A stretch of DNA of 64,000 nucleotides, taken from Pusillimonas sp. TS35 (GTDB lineage Bacteria; Pseudomonadota; Gammaproteobacteria; Burkholderiales; Burkholderiaceae_B). Below the pieces are notes generated by a model. That model did not search any database, was not told where the DNA came from, and was given only the letters and a program-made list of their open reading frames with translations. The translations under genes were made by a program, and so were the position numbers. Of the stretch, positions 1 through 8,040 are shown piece by piece. The stretch's first letter is position 1; each line of letters opens with the position of its first letter. The DNA is taken from positions 744,001-808,000 of the forward strand of contig NZ_WWER01000001.1 in the NCBI RefSeq assembly GCF_009857885.1. Reading direction: 5' to 3'.

Positions 1-903
1 CAGCAGCACACCTATGCGGCCGACCTGCGCACCGCCGGACCCCGCCTCGGGTGTGGGCGTGACCGTTGCCGTGACGGGCGTGCCGCCGCGCAGCACAGTA
101 AGCGCCAGTGGCTGGCCAGGATGTTTCTGGATTTCGGCAACCAGCGCTGCCGCCGACGGCCGCTGCAGCGAGCCAGCCGCAACGATGATGTCACCTTGCC
201 GAAGCCCGGCAGCCTCGCCCGCACCGCCCGCTAGCACCTCGCCCACCATGGGACGCGGTGCTGCGAGCACCAAGCCCGCCTGGCGCAAAGGATCGGGCGC
301 GTCGGGCGCCACGTTGCTCGGGGGAAACTGTATTGTGCGATCACGCATCAGGCCGCCATGGTCCACCCTCAGGACGGCTGTGCCACCCGATGTGGTGACG
401 TCCAGCAGTTGCCAGCGGGCCTCGCTCCATGAGCGCACGGGCTGGTCATTGACACTTTCGATGCGATCGCCCTCCATAAGGCCGGCCTGGGCGGCGGGCG
501 TGCTTGCCGCGGGCTTACCCAGTATGGCGGCGGGTTCGCTGGTGCCTGCCAGGTTAAGCATAGTATAGAGAATGGCGGCAAGCAGCAGATTGGCCGCGGG
601 GCCCGCCGCCACGATGGCGCTGCGCTGGGCTAGGCTTTTGCTGTTGAAGGCTTCTTGGCTGGCACCCGGCGCGGCATCGGTGGCCGCCTCATCCAGCATT
701 TTCACGTAGCCGCCCAAGGGGATGGCGGACAGCGCCCACTCGGTGCCGTGGCGGTCGGTGCGCCGCGCAATCACCTTGCCGAAGCCGACGGAAAACCGCA
801 GCACGCGAACACCGCAGCGGCGCGCGACCCAGTAATGCCCCAGTTCGTGGAAGGTGATCAGCACGCCCAGGGCAACGACGAAGGCGACAAGGGTATAAAG
901 CAT
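1..903 (-). CDS. rseP: RseP, site-2 intramembrane zinc metalloprotease (3' end cut by window edge)
   Basis: Read by translating the minus strand from the ATG at 903; the frame stays open to base 1, giving 301 residues of a protein usually about 445 long. The N-terminus is a membrane segment with the zinc motif HELGH at about residues 19-23, followed by the conserved GGYVKM segment near residue 65. Two PDZ-like stretches follow, the second around the VLAGGAGEAAGLRQGD part. The C-terminal LDG motif lies outside the window. The family cuts anti-sigma factor RseA and cleared signal peptides in the inner membrane. It lies 36 bp after ispC in the same direction, the usual betaproteobacterial order. 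Confidence 0.95.
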   Translation of the reverse strand, partial: MLYTLVAFVVALGVLITFHELGHYWVARRCGVRVLRFSVGFGKVIARRTDRHGTEWALSAIPLGGYVKMLDEAATDAAPGASQEAFNSKSLAQRSAIVAAGPAANLLLAAILYTMLNLAGTSEPAAILGKPAASTPAAQAGLMEGDRIESVNDQPVRSWSEARWQLLDVTTSGGTAVLRVDHGGLMRDRTIQFPPSNVAPDAPDPLRQAGLVLAAPRPMVGEVLAGGAGEAAGLRQGDIIVAAGSLQRPSAAALVAEIQKHPGQPLALTVLRGGTPVTATVTPTPEAGSGGAQVGRIGVLL

Positions 904-939
904 GTGGGTGTGATCGGTGCAGTGACGACTGCCCGGGCA

Positions 940-2145
940 TCAGGCCGCGGACAGACAGTAATCGGCCGCCATGTCGCGGGTGCGCGCGTCGAGCGCCAGG
1001 ACTTCGTCGAGCGTTTCGGGGGTGTGCAGCGCCATGCCGCTTGCACGATCCAGGCAAGCATCAATGATGCGGGGTATCTGAGTATAGCCAATTTGCCGCC
1101 GCAGGAAGCGGTCTACCGCTACCTCGTTGGCGGCGTTGAGTACCACGCAGGCGGTTTGGCCGGCCCGCAGGGCATCGAACGACAGTCTGAGGCAGGGAAA
1201 ACGCGTGAGATCGGGAAGCTCGAAATCGAGCCGCCCCAGCGCGGCGAGGTCGAACAGCCCCACCCCGCTGTTTATGCGCTCGGGAAACCCCAGGCCGTAA
1301 GCAATAGGCGTGCGCATGTCGGGTTGGCCCAATTGCGCCAGCACCGAACCATCTTCGTACTCGACCATGGAATGCACTGTGCTTTGCGGATGGATGAGCA
1401 CCTGGATGCGATCCACCGGCATGGAAAAAAGCCAATGGGCTTCTATTACCTCTAGGCCTTTGTTGAGCATGGTCGCGGAATCGACGGAAATCTTGCGTCC
1501 CATGCTCCAGTTGGGATGCGCACAAGCCTGCTCGGGCGTTACCTGCTGAAGATGCTCAAGCGGCGTATTGCGAAACGGCCCGCCCGATGCGGTGAGAATC
1601 AGGCGCCGCACCCCTGGTACGGGCACGACGCCGGGGCGGCTGCGCTGTTGCGGCCGTGGCATACATTGGAAAATAGCGTTGTGTTCGCTGTCGATGGGCA
1701 AAAGCTCGGCACCGCTGTCGCGCACTGCGCGCATAAACAGGCTGCCTGCGGCCACCAGCGACTCTTTGTTCGCCAGCAGAACGCGTTTGCCAGCCTGGGC
1801 CGCGGCGATGGCGCCTGGCAGGCCCGCGGCGCCGACGATGGCCGCCATGACGGTCGTCACGTTGGTATCAGCGGCGGTATCGGCCAGCGCCTGCGCCCCG
1901 ACACGGATCTCAGGCAAGGCCTGCCCCCCGGGCCAGGCATGCACGAAACGGGCGCGCGCGGACTCGTCAGGCACCACCACCACGCGCGCCCCGGTGGCCT
2001 GGGCTTGCGCGGCGAGCTTGTCCATACGACTATAGGCGCTCAGGGCATACACGGAATGCGTGTCCGGGTGGCGGGCAATAACGTCCAGCGTACTGTCGCC
2101 GATGGATCCTGTGGATCCGAGCACGCAAACCTGTTGATGATTCAT
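940..2145 (-). CDS. ispC: 1-deoxy-D-xylulose 5-phosphate reductoisomerase
   Basis: This enzyme makes 2-C-methyl-D-erythritol 4-phosphate with NADPH, the first committed step of the non-mevalonate isoprenoid pathway. The N-terminal nucleotide-binding loop [13 protein letters not shown], the ASGGPF segment and the [15 protein letters not shown] block that holds substrate and metal ligands are all present. Length is 401 residues from the ATG at 2145, normal for the family. An in-frame ATG four codons upstream (2157) overlaps the cdsA stop and cannot be excluded; the shorter start fits the family N-terminus better. It is co-transcribed with cdsA upstream and rseP downstream. Confidence 0.95.
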   Translation of the reverse strand: MNHQQVCVLGSTGSIGDSTLDVIARHPDTHSVYALSAYSRMDKLAAQAQATGARVVVVPDESARARFVHAWPGGQALPEIRVGAQALADTAADTNVTTVMAAIVGAAGLPGAIAAAQAGKRVLLANKESLVAAGSLFMRAVRDSGAELLPIDSEHNAIFQCMPRPQQRSRPGVVPVPGVRRLILTASGGPFRNTPLEHLQQVTPEQACAHPNWSMGRKISVDSATMLNKGLEVIEAHWLFSMPVDRIQVLIHPQSTVHSMVEYEDGSVLAQLGQPDMRTPIAYGLGFPERINSGVGLFDLAALGRLDFELPDLTRFPCLRLSFDALRAGQTACVVLNAANEVAVDRFLRRQIGYTQIPRIIDACLDRASGMALHTPETLDEVLALDARTRDMAADYCLSAA

Positions 2146-2150
2146 GACTG

Positions 2151-3011
2151 CTACCATTGCCCCGTTGAAAACAGGAACGCAAAGGGCGCCACGGGAAGCA
2201 AAGCGTCGATGCGATCATAGACCCCGCCATGACCGGGCAGTAGGTTGCTGGAATCTTTCACCCCCGCCCGCCGTTTGAGCAGCGACTCGAACAGGTCACC
2301 CACAATCGACAATGCGGCCAGGAAGATGGCAATCAGCACCACGGCCCAGAGGGGCCAACGGCCCGCCAGCACCGCCCCGAAGCTGCCGGGCCAGAAGCTG
2401 GTGGCAATCACCCAGGCGGTTGCACCCACAATGCCGCCCAACGCGCCTTCGATGGTTTTGCCGGGGCTTACGCGGGGCGCCAGCTTATTTCGGCCCCAGG
2501 CCTTGCCAACGAAATAGGCAGCAATATCGGCGATCCAGATGGTGGCGAGCAGCGATACAAGATACCACGCACCATATACACGGAATAGTTGCACCAACGC
2601 CGCCCAGGCGGACAGCGCGGCTAGGACGGCGAACAGGCTAAGCGATAGCGGGTGCCGGCGCTGATCAGTGCGGGCCCGCACGACCATAGCTGAACCACCC
2701 GCCAACCAGGCCAGCGCGACAGCAGGGAGCAGCCACTGGTTGATCATCAGGAAAAACGACCATGTCCAGGGCGCGGCTGGCACTGATAACCATTGTAGCG
2801 CTACAACCGCAAGCCCAAGGCCGATTGCCAGTGCCACTGCGGCGGGCAGAACAGGCCCGGGGATCGGCGACGTGAGACGCAGCCATTCCCACAGCGCGCA
2901 GGCGGCGATCAAGGCCAACAGCAGCACCAGCGGCAAAGGGCTGGACGCAAGCAGTGCAGCCAGCAGAATGATCAGAAGAATGACGGCGGTAATGACGCGC
3001 TGCCTGAGCAT
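2151..3011 (-). CDS. cdsA: Phosphatidate cytidylyltransferase
   Basis: CdsA makes CDP-diacylglycerol from phosphatidic acid and CTP at the inner membrane, feeding all phospholipid synthesis. The product of 286 residues is mostly hydrophobic helices. It ends in the family signature, with [18 protein letters not shown] followed by [12 protein letters not shown] about 35 residues later in the usual spacing. The start was set at the ATG at 3011 (MLRQRV), because a longer reading frame upstream overlaps uppS and has no family similarity. The TAG stop lies within four bases of the first possible ispC start, so the two are probably coupled. Confidence 0.95.
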   Translation of the reverse strand: MLRQRVITAVILLIILLAALLASSPLPLVLLLALIAACALWEWLRLTSPIPGPVLPAAVALAIGLGLAVVALQWLSVPAAPWTWSFFLMINQWLLPAVALAWLAGGSAMVVRARTDQRRHPLSLSLFAVLAALSAWAALVQLFRVYGAWYLVSLLATIWIADIAAYFVGKAWGRNKLAPRVSPGKTIEGALGGIVGATAWVIATSFWPGSFGAVLAGRWPLWAVVLIAIFLAALSIVGDLFESLLKRRAGVKDSSNLLPGHGGVYDRIDALLPVAPFAFLFSTGQW

Positions 3012-3027
3012 GAGCGCTCCTGTTGGG

Positions 3028-3792
3028 CTACTCGTTCCGCGCAGCGAGCTGCGCGCTGGTGCGCCCGAAGCGGCGCTCTCTGGCTTTGTACCACTTAAAC
3101 GCGGCGTCGAGCTCCTTGGCACCGAAATCGGGCCAATAGCAGCCGGTGAAATAAAGCTCGGTGTAGGCCAACTGCCAGACCAGGAAATTTGAAATGCGCT
3201 GCTCGCCGCCCGTGCGAATAAAAAGATCGGGTTCGGGAGCGAAAGACATGGCCAGATGCCTGGCTAATTGAGACTCGTCGATGCCCTCTGGATGGGCGGC
3301 GAGCGCGGGGTTTTCAGCCAGCATGCGGCGCATCGCTTGCAGGATGTCCCAGCGGCCACCGTAATTGGCCGCGATCGACAGGTGCAGCATATCGTTGTGC
3401 GCGGTGCGTGCTTCGGCGTCGCGAATCAGATCGCGCAAGCGGGGCTCGAAGGCGGAAAGATCGCCGACGACCCGCAACCTGACGCCCTGGTCTTCGAGGC
3501 GCCCCACTTCTTTTTCAAGCGTCTGGATAAACAGGCGCATGAGCAGGGAGACTTCTTCGGCAGGCCGGCGCCAATTCTCGGAACTGAAGGCGAACAAGGT
3601 CAGGTATCTGACGCCGCGCCGCCCGCAGGTTTCGACCGCTCGGCGCACGGCGCGCAACCCACGCATATGACCGGCAGTGCGCGGCAGAAAGCGCTCGGTG
3701 GCCCAGCGACCGTTGCCGTCCATGATGACAGCTACGTGGCGCGGAACGTCTGAGGATTCGGGTATGGAGAGTGTCGACGAACTTACTGTCAT
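3028..3792 (-). CDS. uppS: Undecaprenyl diphosphate synthase (cis-prenyltransferase)
   Basis: UppS extends farnesyl diphosphate with isopentenyl diphosphate to the C55 carrier for cell-wall synthesis. The catalytic IMDGNGRWA motif is at residues 23-31, with Asp25 the expected Mg-binding residue. The [11 protein letters not shown] and [15 protein letters not shown] blocks are in order; the family usually has RTSGE, so the Gly here is a mild variant. Length 254 is normal. It sits 16 bp before cdsA and 40 bp after frr, so the window's isoprenoid genes (uppS, ispC) are in one operon. Confidence 0.96.
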   Translation of the reverse strand: MTVSSSTLSIPESSDVPRHVAVIMDGNGRWATERFLPRTAGHMRGLRAVRRAVETCGRRGVRYLTLFAFSSENWRRPAEEVSLLMRLFIQTLEKEVGRLEDQGVRLRVVGDLSAFEPRLRDLIRDAEARTAHNDMLHLSIAANYGGRWDILQAMRRMLAENPALAAHPEGIDESQLARHLAMSFAPEPDLFIRTGGEQRISNFLVWQLAYTELYFTGCYWPDFGAKELDAAFKWYKARERRFGRTSAQLAARNE

Positions 3793-3799
3793 TCAGGGG

Positions 3800-3820
3800 A
3801 CCGGGCGCGGAGCGCCCGGT
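3800..3820 (-). other. Intergenic hairpin between frr and uppS
   Basis: A perfect 9-bp inverted repeat (ACCGGGCGC / GCGCCCGGT) with a three-base loop occupies half of the 40-bp gap between the frr stop and the uppS start. There is no U-tract on either strand, so it is not a standard intrinsic terminator. It may slow ribosomes or stabilise the upstream message; function is not shown by the sequence. Confidence 0.4.
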
Positions 3821-3832
3821 ATATCGTGTGGG

Positions 3833-4393
3833 TTAGACGGTCATGATTTCGGCTTCTTTCTGAGCGACAAGCTTGTCGATCTCGGCCACATGGCGGTCGG
3901 TGAGCTTCTGGATATCATCCTGCATGCGGCGCTCGTCGTCTTCGGAAATTTCCTTGTCCTTGAGCAGCTTCTTGAGGGCGTCGTTGGCTTCGCGGCGCAG
4001 ATTGCGCACGGCGACTTTACTGTCTTCGCCCTCGGTGCGCACCACCTTGGTGAGATCGCGGCGGCGCTCTTCGGTAAGCGGCGGCATGGGCACGCGGATG
4101 TTGTCGCCCATGGCGATGGGGTTCAGGCCCAGATCGGATTCACGGATTGCCTTTTCGACGGGGCCAGCCATGGATTTTTCCCAGACCTGCACGCTGATGT
4201 TGCGGGCGTCTACCACGTTGACATTGGCGACTTGGCTCACAGGAACGGGAGAGCCGTAGTATTCGACCAGTACGTGATCAAGAATGCCTGCATGCGCCCG
4301 GCCGGTGCGGATCTTGGCCAGGCTGGTCTTGAGCGAGTCGATGGACTTGCCCATGCGGGATTCGGCGGATTTCTTGATGTCGGAGAGACTCAT
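3833..4393 (-). CDS. frr: Ribosome recycling factor
   Basis: RRF splits the post-termination ribosome together with EF-G and IF3. The 186-residue product starts [17 protein letters not shown] and has the family pattern of a long three-helix bundle with a central beta-rich domain, including [13 protein letters not shown] and the conserved [20 protein letters not shown] block. The ATG at 4393 is preceded by AAAAGGAA at good spacing. A much longer open frame upstream of it runs through pyrH in another frame and is not coding. It follows pyrH by 22 bp. Confidence 0.96.
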   Translation of the reverse strand: MSLSDIKKSAESRMGKSIDSLKTSLAKIRTGRAHAGILDHVLVEYYGSPVPVSQVANVNVVDARNISVQVWEKSMAGPVEKAIRESDLGLNPIAMGDNIRVPMPPLTEERRRDLTKVVRTEGEDSKVAVRNLRREANDALKKLLKDKEISEDDERRMQDDIQKLTDRHVAEIDKLVAQKEAEIMTV

Positions 4394-4415
4394 TGCGGTT
4401 CCTTTTCTATTTATG

Positions 4416-5132
4416 TCAGACGTGCACCAGCGTGCCCTCGTCTTCGCCGGACACGGCACGCTTGAGGGCGCCTGGCTTGTTGATCGAGAACACCTTGATG
4501 GGCAGCTTCTGATCGCGACACAAGGCGAACGCGGTGGCATCCATGACTTCCAGCCGGCGCACAATGGCTTCGTCGAAACTGATGCGCGCGTAGCGTGTGG
4601 CGCTGGGATCTTTGTTGGGATCGGCGCTGTAGATGCCGTCGACCTTTGTTGCCTTGAGAACGATCTCGGCGCCGATTTCAGCGCCTCGCAGCGCGGCCGC
4701 GGTGTCCGTGGTAAAGAAAGGGTTGCCCGTGCCGGCAGCGAAGATGACAACCTTGCCTTCTTCGAGATAACGCAGTGCCTTGGGGCGGATGTAGCGCTCG
4801 ACCACCTGATCGAGGTTCAGGGCCGACTGCACGCGTGCATCGACCCCGCGGTTCTTGAGCGCGTCTTGCAGCGCAAGCGCATTCATGACCGTGGCCAGCA
4901 TGCCCATGTAATCGGCGGTTGCGCGATCCATGCCTTGCGCGCCAGGCGCGACACCACGAAAAATATTGCCGCCACCTATGACAATGGCAAGCTCCACACC
5001 CTGCGACGATACCTCGGCGATCTCTTCAGTCATGCGCTGGATGGTGGAACGGTTGATCCCAAACGCGTCCTCGCCCATCAGGGCCTCGCCTGAAAGCTTG
5101 AGGAGGACACGCTTATACGATCTGATGGTCAT
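4416..5132 (-). CDS. pyrH: Uridylate kinase
   Basis: PyrH phosphorylates UMP to UDP in pyrimidine nucleotide synthesis and is a hexamer of the amino-acid-kinase fold. The start [20 protein letters not shown] carries the N-terminal phosphate-binding Lys/Gly region; the IGGGNIFRG loop and the [16 protein letters not shown] block follow. Length 238 is typical. The ATG at 5132 was chosen over one nine codons upstream because an AGGAA box lies eight bases before it and the family begins there. It is first after a 162-bp gap that separates it from tsf. Confidence 0.96.
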   Translation of the reverse strand: MTIRSYKRVLLKLSGEALMGEDAFGINRSTIQRMTEEIAEVSSQGVELAIVIGGGNIFRGVAPGAQGMDRATADYMGMLATVMNALALQDALKNRGVDARVQSALNLDQVVERYIRPKALRYLEEGKVVIFAAGTGNPFFTTDTAAALRGAEIGAEIVLKATKVDGIYSADPNKDPSATRYARISFDEAIVRRLEVMDATAFALCRDQKLPIKVFSINKPGALKRAVSGEDEGTLVHV

Positions 5133-5178
5133 AGGTAGAATTCCTAATAAACAAACCAACGGAAGTGTAAGCCAGACT

Positions 5179-5212
5179 CGGGCCTGCGTGATGACGCAGG
5201 CCCGTTTTTTTT
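5179..5212 (+). terminator. Strong intrinsic terminator oriented to the plus strand, between tsf and pyrH
   Basis: An 11-bp perfect stem (CGGGCCTGCGT / ACGCAGGCCCG) with the loop GATG is followed on the plus strand by eight T residues. Read on the minus strand, the direction of all neighbouring genes, the same stem is preceded by A residues and followed by GAGTCTGG, so it has no U-tract there. It would therefore stop antisense transcription entering tsf, and act on the sense strand only as a stable hairpin. Confidence 0.75.
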
Positions 5213-5294
5213 GAAAGCGAAGCGCAAACAGGCGTTACGATGGGCGCATGAGTGTTACAGGATGCCCCGCCCGGTTACGGCTTGCCTGAAGACC

Positions 5295-6173
5295 TTAGGC
5301 CTGGCCGCCGGCAGCGGCGGCGACTTCAGCGGCGAAGTCTTCGACTTTTTTCTCGATGCCCTCACCCACGACATACAGGGCGAAGCGGGAGATGCCGGCG
5401 CCCTTTTCCTTGAGCATCTGCTCGACGGATTGCTTGTCGTTCTTGACAAAGGGCTGAGACAGCAGCGTGACTTCTTTGAGGAACTTCTGGACCGAACCTT
5501 CGACCATCTTGGCAACGATCTCGGCGGGCTTGCCGGATTCTGCGGCCTTTTGCTCGGCGACCGAGCGTTCGGCGGCGATATCGGCAGCAGGCACGCCATC
5601 GGCGTTCAGGGCCTTGGGACGAGTGGCGGCGATGTGCATGGCAAGGTCTTTGCCGACTTCATCGGGGCCGTTGAAGTCGACCAGCACACCGATGCGGCCA
5701 CCGTGCACGTAGCTGGCCAACGTGTTGGTGGTTTCAAAGCGCTGGAAGCGGCGGATGGCCATGTTTTCGCCGATTTTGCCGACCAGTGCGGAACGGGTTG
5801 TTTCGACCGTGCCCTCACCCATGGGCAGCTCGCTCAGGGCTGCGACATCGGCGGGGTTCTTTTCAGTGACCAAAACGGCCATGGCGTTGACGAAAGCGAT
5901 GAAGTCGTCATTCTTGGCGACGAAGTCGGTTTCGCAGTTGACTTCGATGACCGCGCCGCGCTTGCCGTCGGCAGCGATGTTCAGGCCGATCAAGCCTTCA
6001 GCGGTGATACGAGCGGCAGCCTTGCTGGCTTTGTTGCCGAGTTTGACGCGGAGAATCTCCTCGGCACGGGCCATATCGCCTTCGGCTTCGGTGAGCGCCT
6101 TCTTGCATTCCATCATGGGCGCGTCGGTCTTTTCGCGCAGTTCTTTGACCATGGAAGCGGTAATTTGAGCCAC
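5295..6173 (-). CDS. tsf: Elongation factor Ts
   Basis: EF-Ts recycles EF-Tu-GDP to the nucleotide-free state. The N-terminal UBA-like domain ([28 protein letters not shown]) is followed by the core with the diagnostic [13 protein letters not shown] segment near residue 80, which in the family contacts EF-Tu and opens the Mg site. Length 292 is normal. It is the second gene of the rpsB-tsf operon, 115 bp after rpsB, a gap that contains G+C-rich inverted repeats. Confidence 0.97.
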   Translation of the reverse strand: MAQITASMVKELREKTDAPMMECKKALTEAEGDMARAEEILRVKLGNKASKAAARITAEGLIGLNIAADGKRGAVIEVNCETDFVAKNDDFIAFVNAMAVLVTEKNPADVAALSELPMGEGTVETTRSALVGKIGENMAIRRFQRFETTNTLASYVHGGRIGVLVDFNGPDEVGKDLAMHIAATRPKALNADGVPAADIAAERSVAEQKAAESGKPAEIVAKMVEGSVQKFLKEVTLLSQPFVKNDKQSVEQMLKEKGAGISRFALYVVGEGIEKKVEDFAAEVAAAAGGQA

Positions 6174-6288
6174 AATTTTCTCCAGTTATCTAAAACACGC
6201 CCCGGTCGGGCCGGGGCTGTTGCGAAATGACGGTGCGGCGCGCCCAAGGCGTGCCGCGGCGGCCCGGCGCACTGCCGGGCAGGCCACA

Positions 6289-7038
6289 TTACTCGCGGTC
6301 TTCGTCGACTTCGATGAATTCTTCATCGCCTTCGGCGATTTCTTCGACCAAGCCGTTCAGGTTCTGCTCACGGCCTTCGATGACGGCGTCAGCAATACCG
6401 CGGGCGTACAGCGCGATGGCCTTGGCGGAATCGTCGTTACCCGGGATGACGTGTGCAACGCCGTCGGGCGAGTGGTTGGTATCGACCACGCCAACAACCG
6501 GAATACCCAGGGTGCCGGCTTCGGCCACAGCAATTTTGTGGTAGCCGACGTCGATGATGAACAGTGCGTCGGGCAGCGTGTTCATGTCTTTGATGCCGCC
6601 AATGGATTTGTTCAGCTTGGCCAGTTCGCGTTCAAACATGAGCGCTTCTTTTTTGCTCATGGCATCAGTACCGCCTTCGGCGACCTGGGCTTCCATCTCT
6701 TTCAGGCGCTTGACGGATGTCTTGACCGTTTTGAAGTTGGTCATCATGCCACCGAGCCAGCGGCTGTCCACATACGGCATGCCGCAGCGGGCGGCTTCGG
6801 CCGCGATGATTTCACGAGCGGCGCGCTTGGTGCCGACAAACAGGATGGTGCCGCCGCGCGCTGCAAGCTGGCGCACAAACTTGGTGGCTTCCTGGAACTT
6901 GCCAACCGTTTGTTCGAGGTTGACGATATGGATCTTGTTACGCTGACCGAAGATGAACGGAGCCATCTTGGGGTTCCAGTAACGGGTCTGGTGGCCAAAG
7001 TGCACACCAGCTTCAAGCATTTCACGCATCAAAGACAT
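6289..7038 (-). CDS. rpsB: 30S ribosomal protein S2
   Basis: S2 binds the 30S head-body junction and is needed to load S1. The product starts [18 protein letters not shown], and the [10 protein letters not shown] and [14 protein letters not shown] blocks are typical. Length is 249 residues with an acidic C-terminal tail. The ATG at 7038 is used rather than the one four codons upstream, because a GGAGAATATC ribosome-binding site places it correctly. A leader of about 150 nt precedes it; S2 represses its own message through the leader in other proteobacteria, which is possible here but not shown. Confidence 0.97.
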   Translation of the reverse strand: MSLMREMLEAGVHFGHQTRYWNPKMAPFIFGQRNKIHIVNLEQTVGKFQEATKFVRQLAARGGTILFVGTKRAAREIIAAEAARCGMPYVDSRWLGGMMTNFKTVKTSVKRLKEMEAQVAEGGTDAMSKKEALMFERELAKLNKSIGGIKDMNTLPDALFIIDVGYHKIAVAEAGTLGIPVVGVVDTNHSPDGVAHVIPGNDDSAKAIALYARGIADAVIEGREQNLNGLVEEIAEGDEEFIEVDEDRE

Positions 7039-7193
7039 GATATTCTCCAAGGGTTGGGCCTTGTACCGGGCCAGTATTTGCTTGCGGCCCGCCCTGCTTG
7101 GGCGGCCCCGCGCGCAAACACCCTGAGGTGGCCGGGCACGCGATTTACTCCCCCGGCGCCTGCCAGTGCGGCAGCCAGAAATCCGGGAAAGCC

Positions 7194-7199
7194 TATAAT
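7194..7199 (+). promoter_or_regulatory. Candidate -10 box for map
   Basis: A perfect TATAAT lies 34 bp before the map start in the 195-bp divergent region. The hexamer 17 bp upstream (GCAGCC) is a poor -35, so the assignment rests on the -10 alone. It overlaps the candidate rpsB -10 on the other strand, which would make the two promoters compete. Confidence 0.35.
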
Positions 7200-7227
7200 T
7201 CTACTATTTTTAAGTAAGCCATATCAA
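7198..7227 (-). promoter_or_regulatory. Candidate sigma-70 promoter of the rpsB-tsf operon
   Basis: On the minus strand TTGATA (7227-7222) and TAGAAT (7203-7198) are separated by 18 bp, in an A+T-rich patch of an otherwise G+C-rich region. Transcription would begin near 7190 and give a leader of about 150 nt before the rpsB ATG. Confidence 0.55.
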
Positions 7228-7233
7228 GTTGCC

Positions 7234-8037
7234 ATGAGTAGCCTAGTCACTGACCCCGCCGATCTCGCCAAGATGCGCACCGCCTGCCAAACGGCTGCGT
7301 CCATACTCGACTACCTCACGCCTTTCGTTCAGGCTGGGGTCACGACCGGTGAACTCGAAAGGCTGTGCAGCGAGAAAATCGCTGAACTCGGGGTCAAATC
7401 CGCCACGGTGGGTTATGCGCCGCCCGGCTACACGCCCTATCCGGCCTCCATCTGCATTTCGGTCAACCATGTGATCTGCCACGGCATTCCGGGCGACAAA
7501 GTGCTAAAGAACGGCGACATCCTCAACATGGATGTCACCATCATCCAGGACGGCTGGTTCGGCGACACCAGCCGCATGTTCTATGTGGGCGAACCTTCCA
7601 TTCTGGCACGCCGCCTCACCGAAACCACCTTTGAGTGCATGTGGCTCGGTATCGACCAGGTGCGCCCCGGCGCCACCCTGGGTGACGTCGGCAATGCCAT
7701 TCAGAAGCATGCCGAAAAAAACGGTTTTTCAGTGGTGCGAGAGTATTGCGGGCATGGCGTGGGGCGCAAGTTCCATCAGGATCCACAGGTATTGCACTAT
7801 GGCAAGCCGGGCACGGGCGTGCGCCTTGAGCCGGGCATGATTTTCACGATCGAGCCCATGATCAATGCCGGCCGCCGCGAGATTCGCACGCTGGCTGACG
7901 GCTGGACAGTTGTCACACGAGACCACAGTCTGTCCGCGCAGTGGGAACACGCAGTACTCGTCACCGATACCGGCCACGAAGTGCTGACGATCTCCGAAAA
8001 CATGCCTCCTCCTCCCGCGTTCATCAAGAACGCATGA
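7234..8037 (+). CDS. map: Type I methionine aminopeptidase
   Basis: Map removes the initiator Met from nascent proteins. The 267-residue product has the pita-bread fold motifs in order: HVICHGIPGDK, the metal ligands in NMDVT and GDTSRMF, GHGVGRKFH, EPMINAG and the late WEHAV glutamate. The start MSSLVTDPADLAKMR at 7234 matches the family; an open frame extending upstream to 6220 is the antisense of rpsB and was cut off. Divergent from rpsB and followed three bases later by glnD, the common order in betaproteobacteria. Confidence 0.96.
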   Translation: MSSLVTDPADLAKMRTACQTAASILDYLTPFVQAGVTTGELERLCSEKIAELGVKSATVGYAPPGYTPYPASICISVNHVICHGIPGDKVLKNGDILNMDVTIIQDGWFGDTSRMFYVGEPSILARRLTETTFECMWLGIDQVRPGATLGDVGNAIQKHAEKNGFSVVREYCGHGVGRKFHQDPQVLHYGKPGTGVRLEPGMIFTIEPMINAGRREIRTLADGWTVVTRDHSLSAQWEHAVLVTDTGHEVLTISENMPPPPAFIKNA

Positions 8038-8040
8038 GCC

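Noticed and set aside
655-1455. Plus-strand open frame over the ispC-rseP junction
   Set aside because: Both minus-strand genes are clear; the frame crosses their boundary and shows no recognisable domain.
6220-7233. Long plus-strand open frame running into map
   Set aside because: It is the antisense of rpsB in the G+C-rich third-position pattern; family similarity starts only at the map ATG at 7234.
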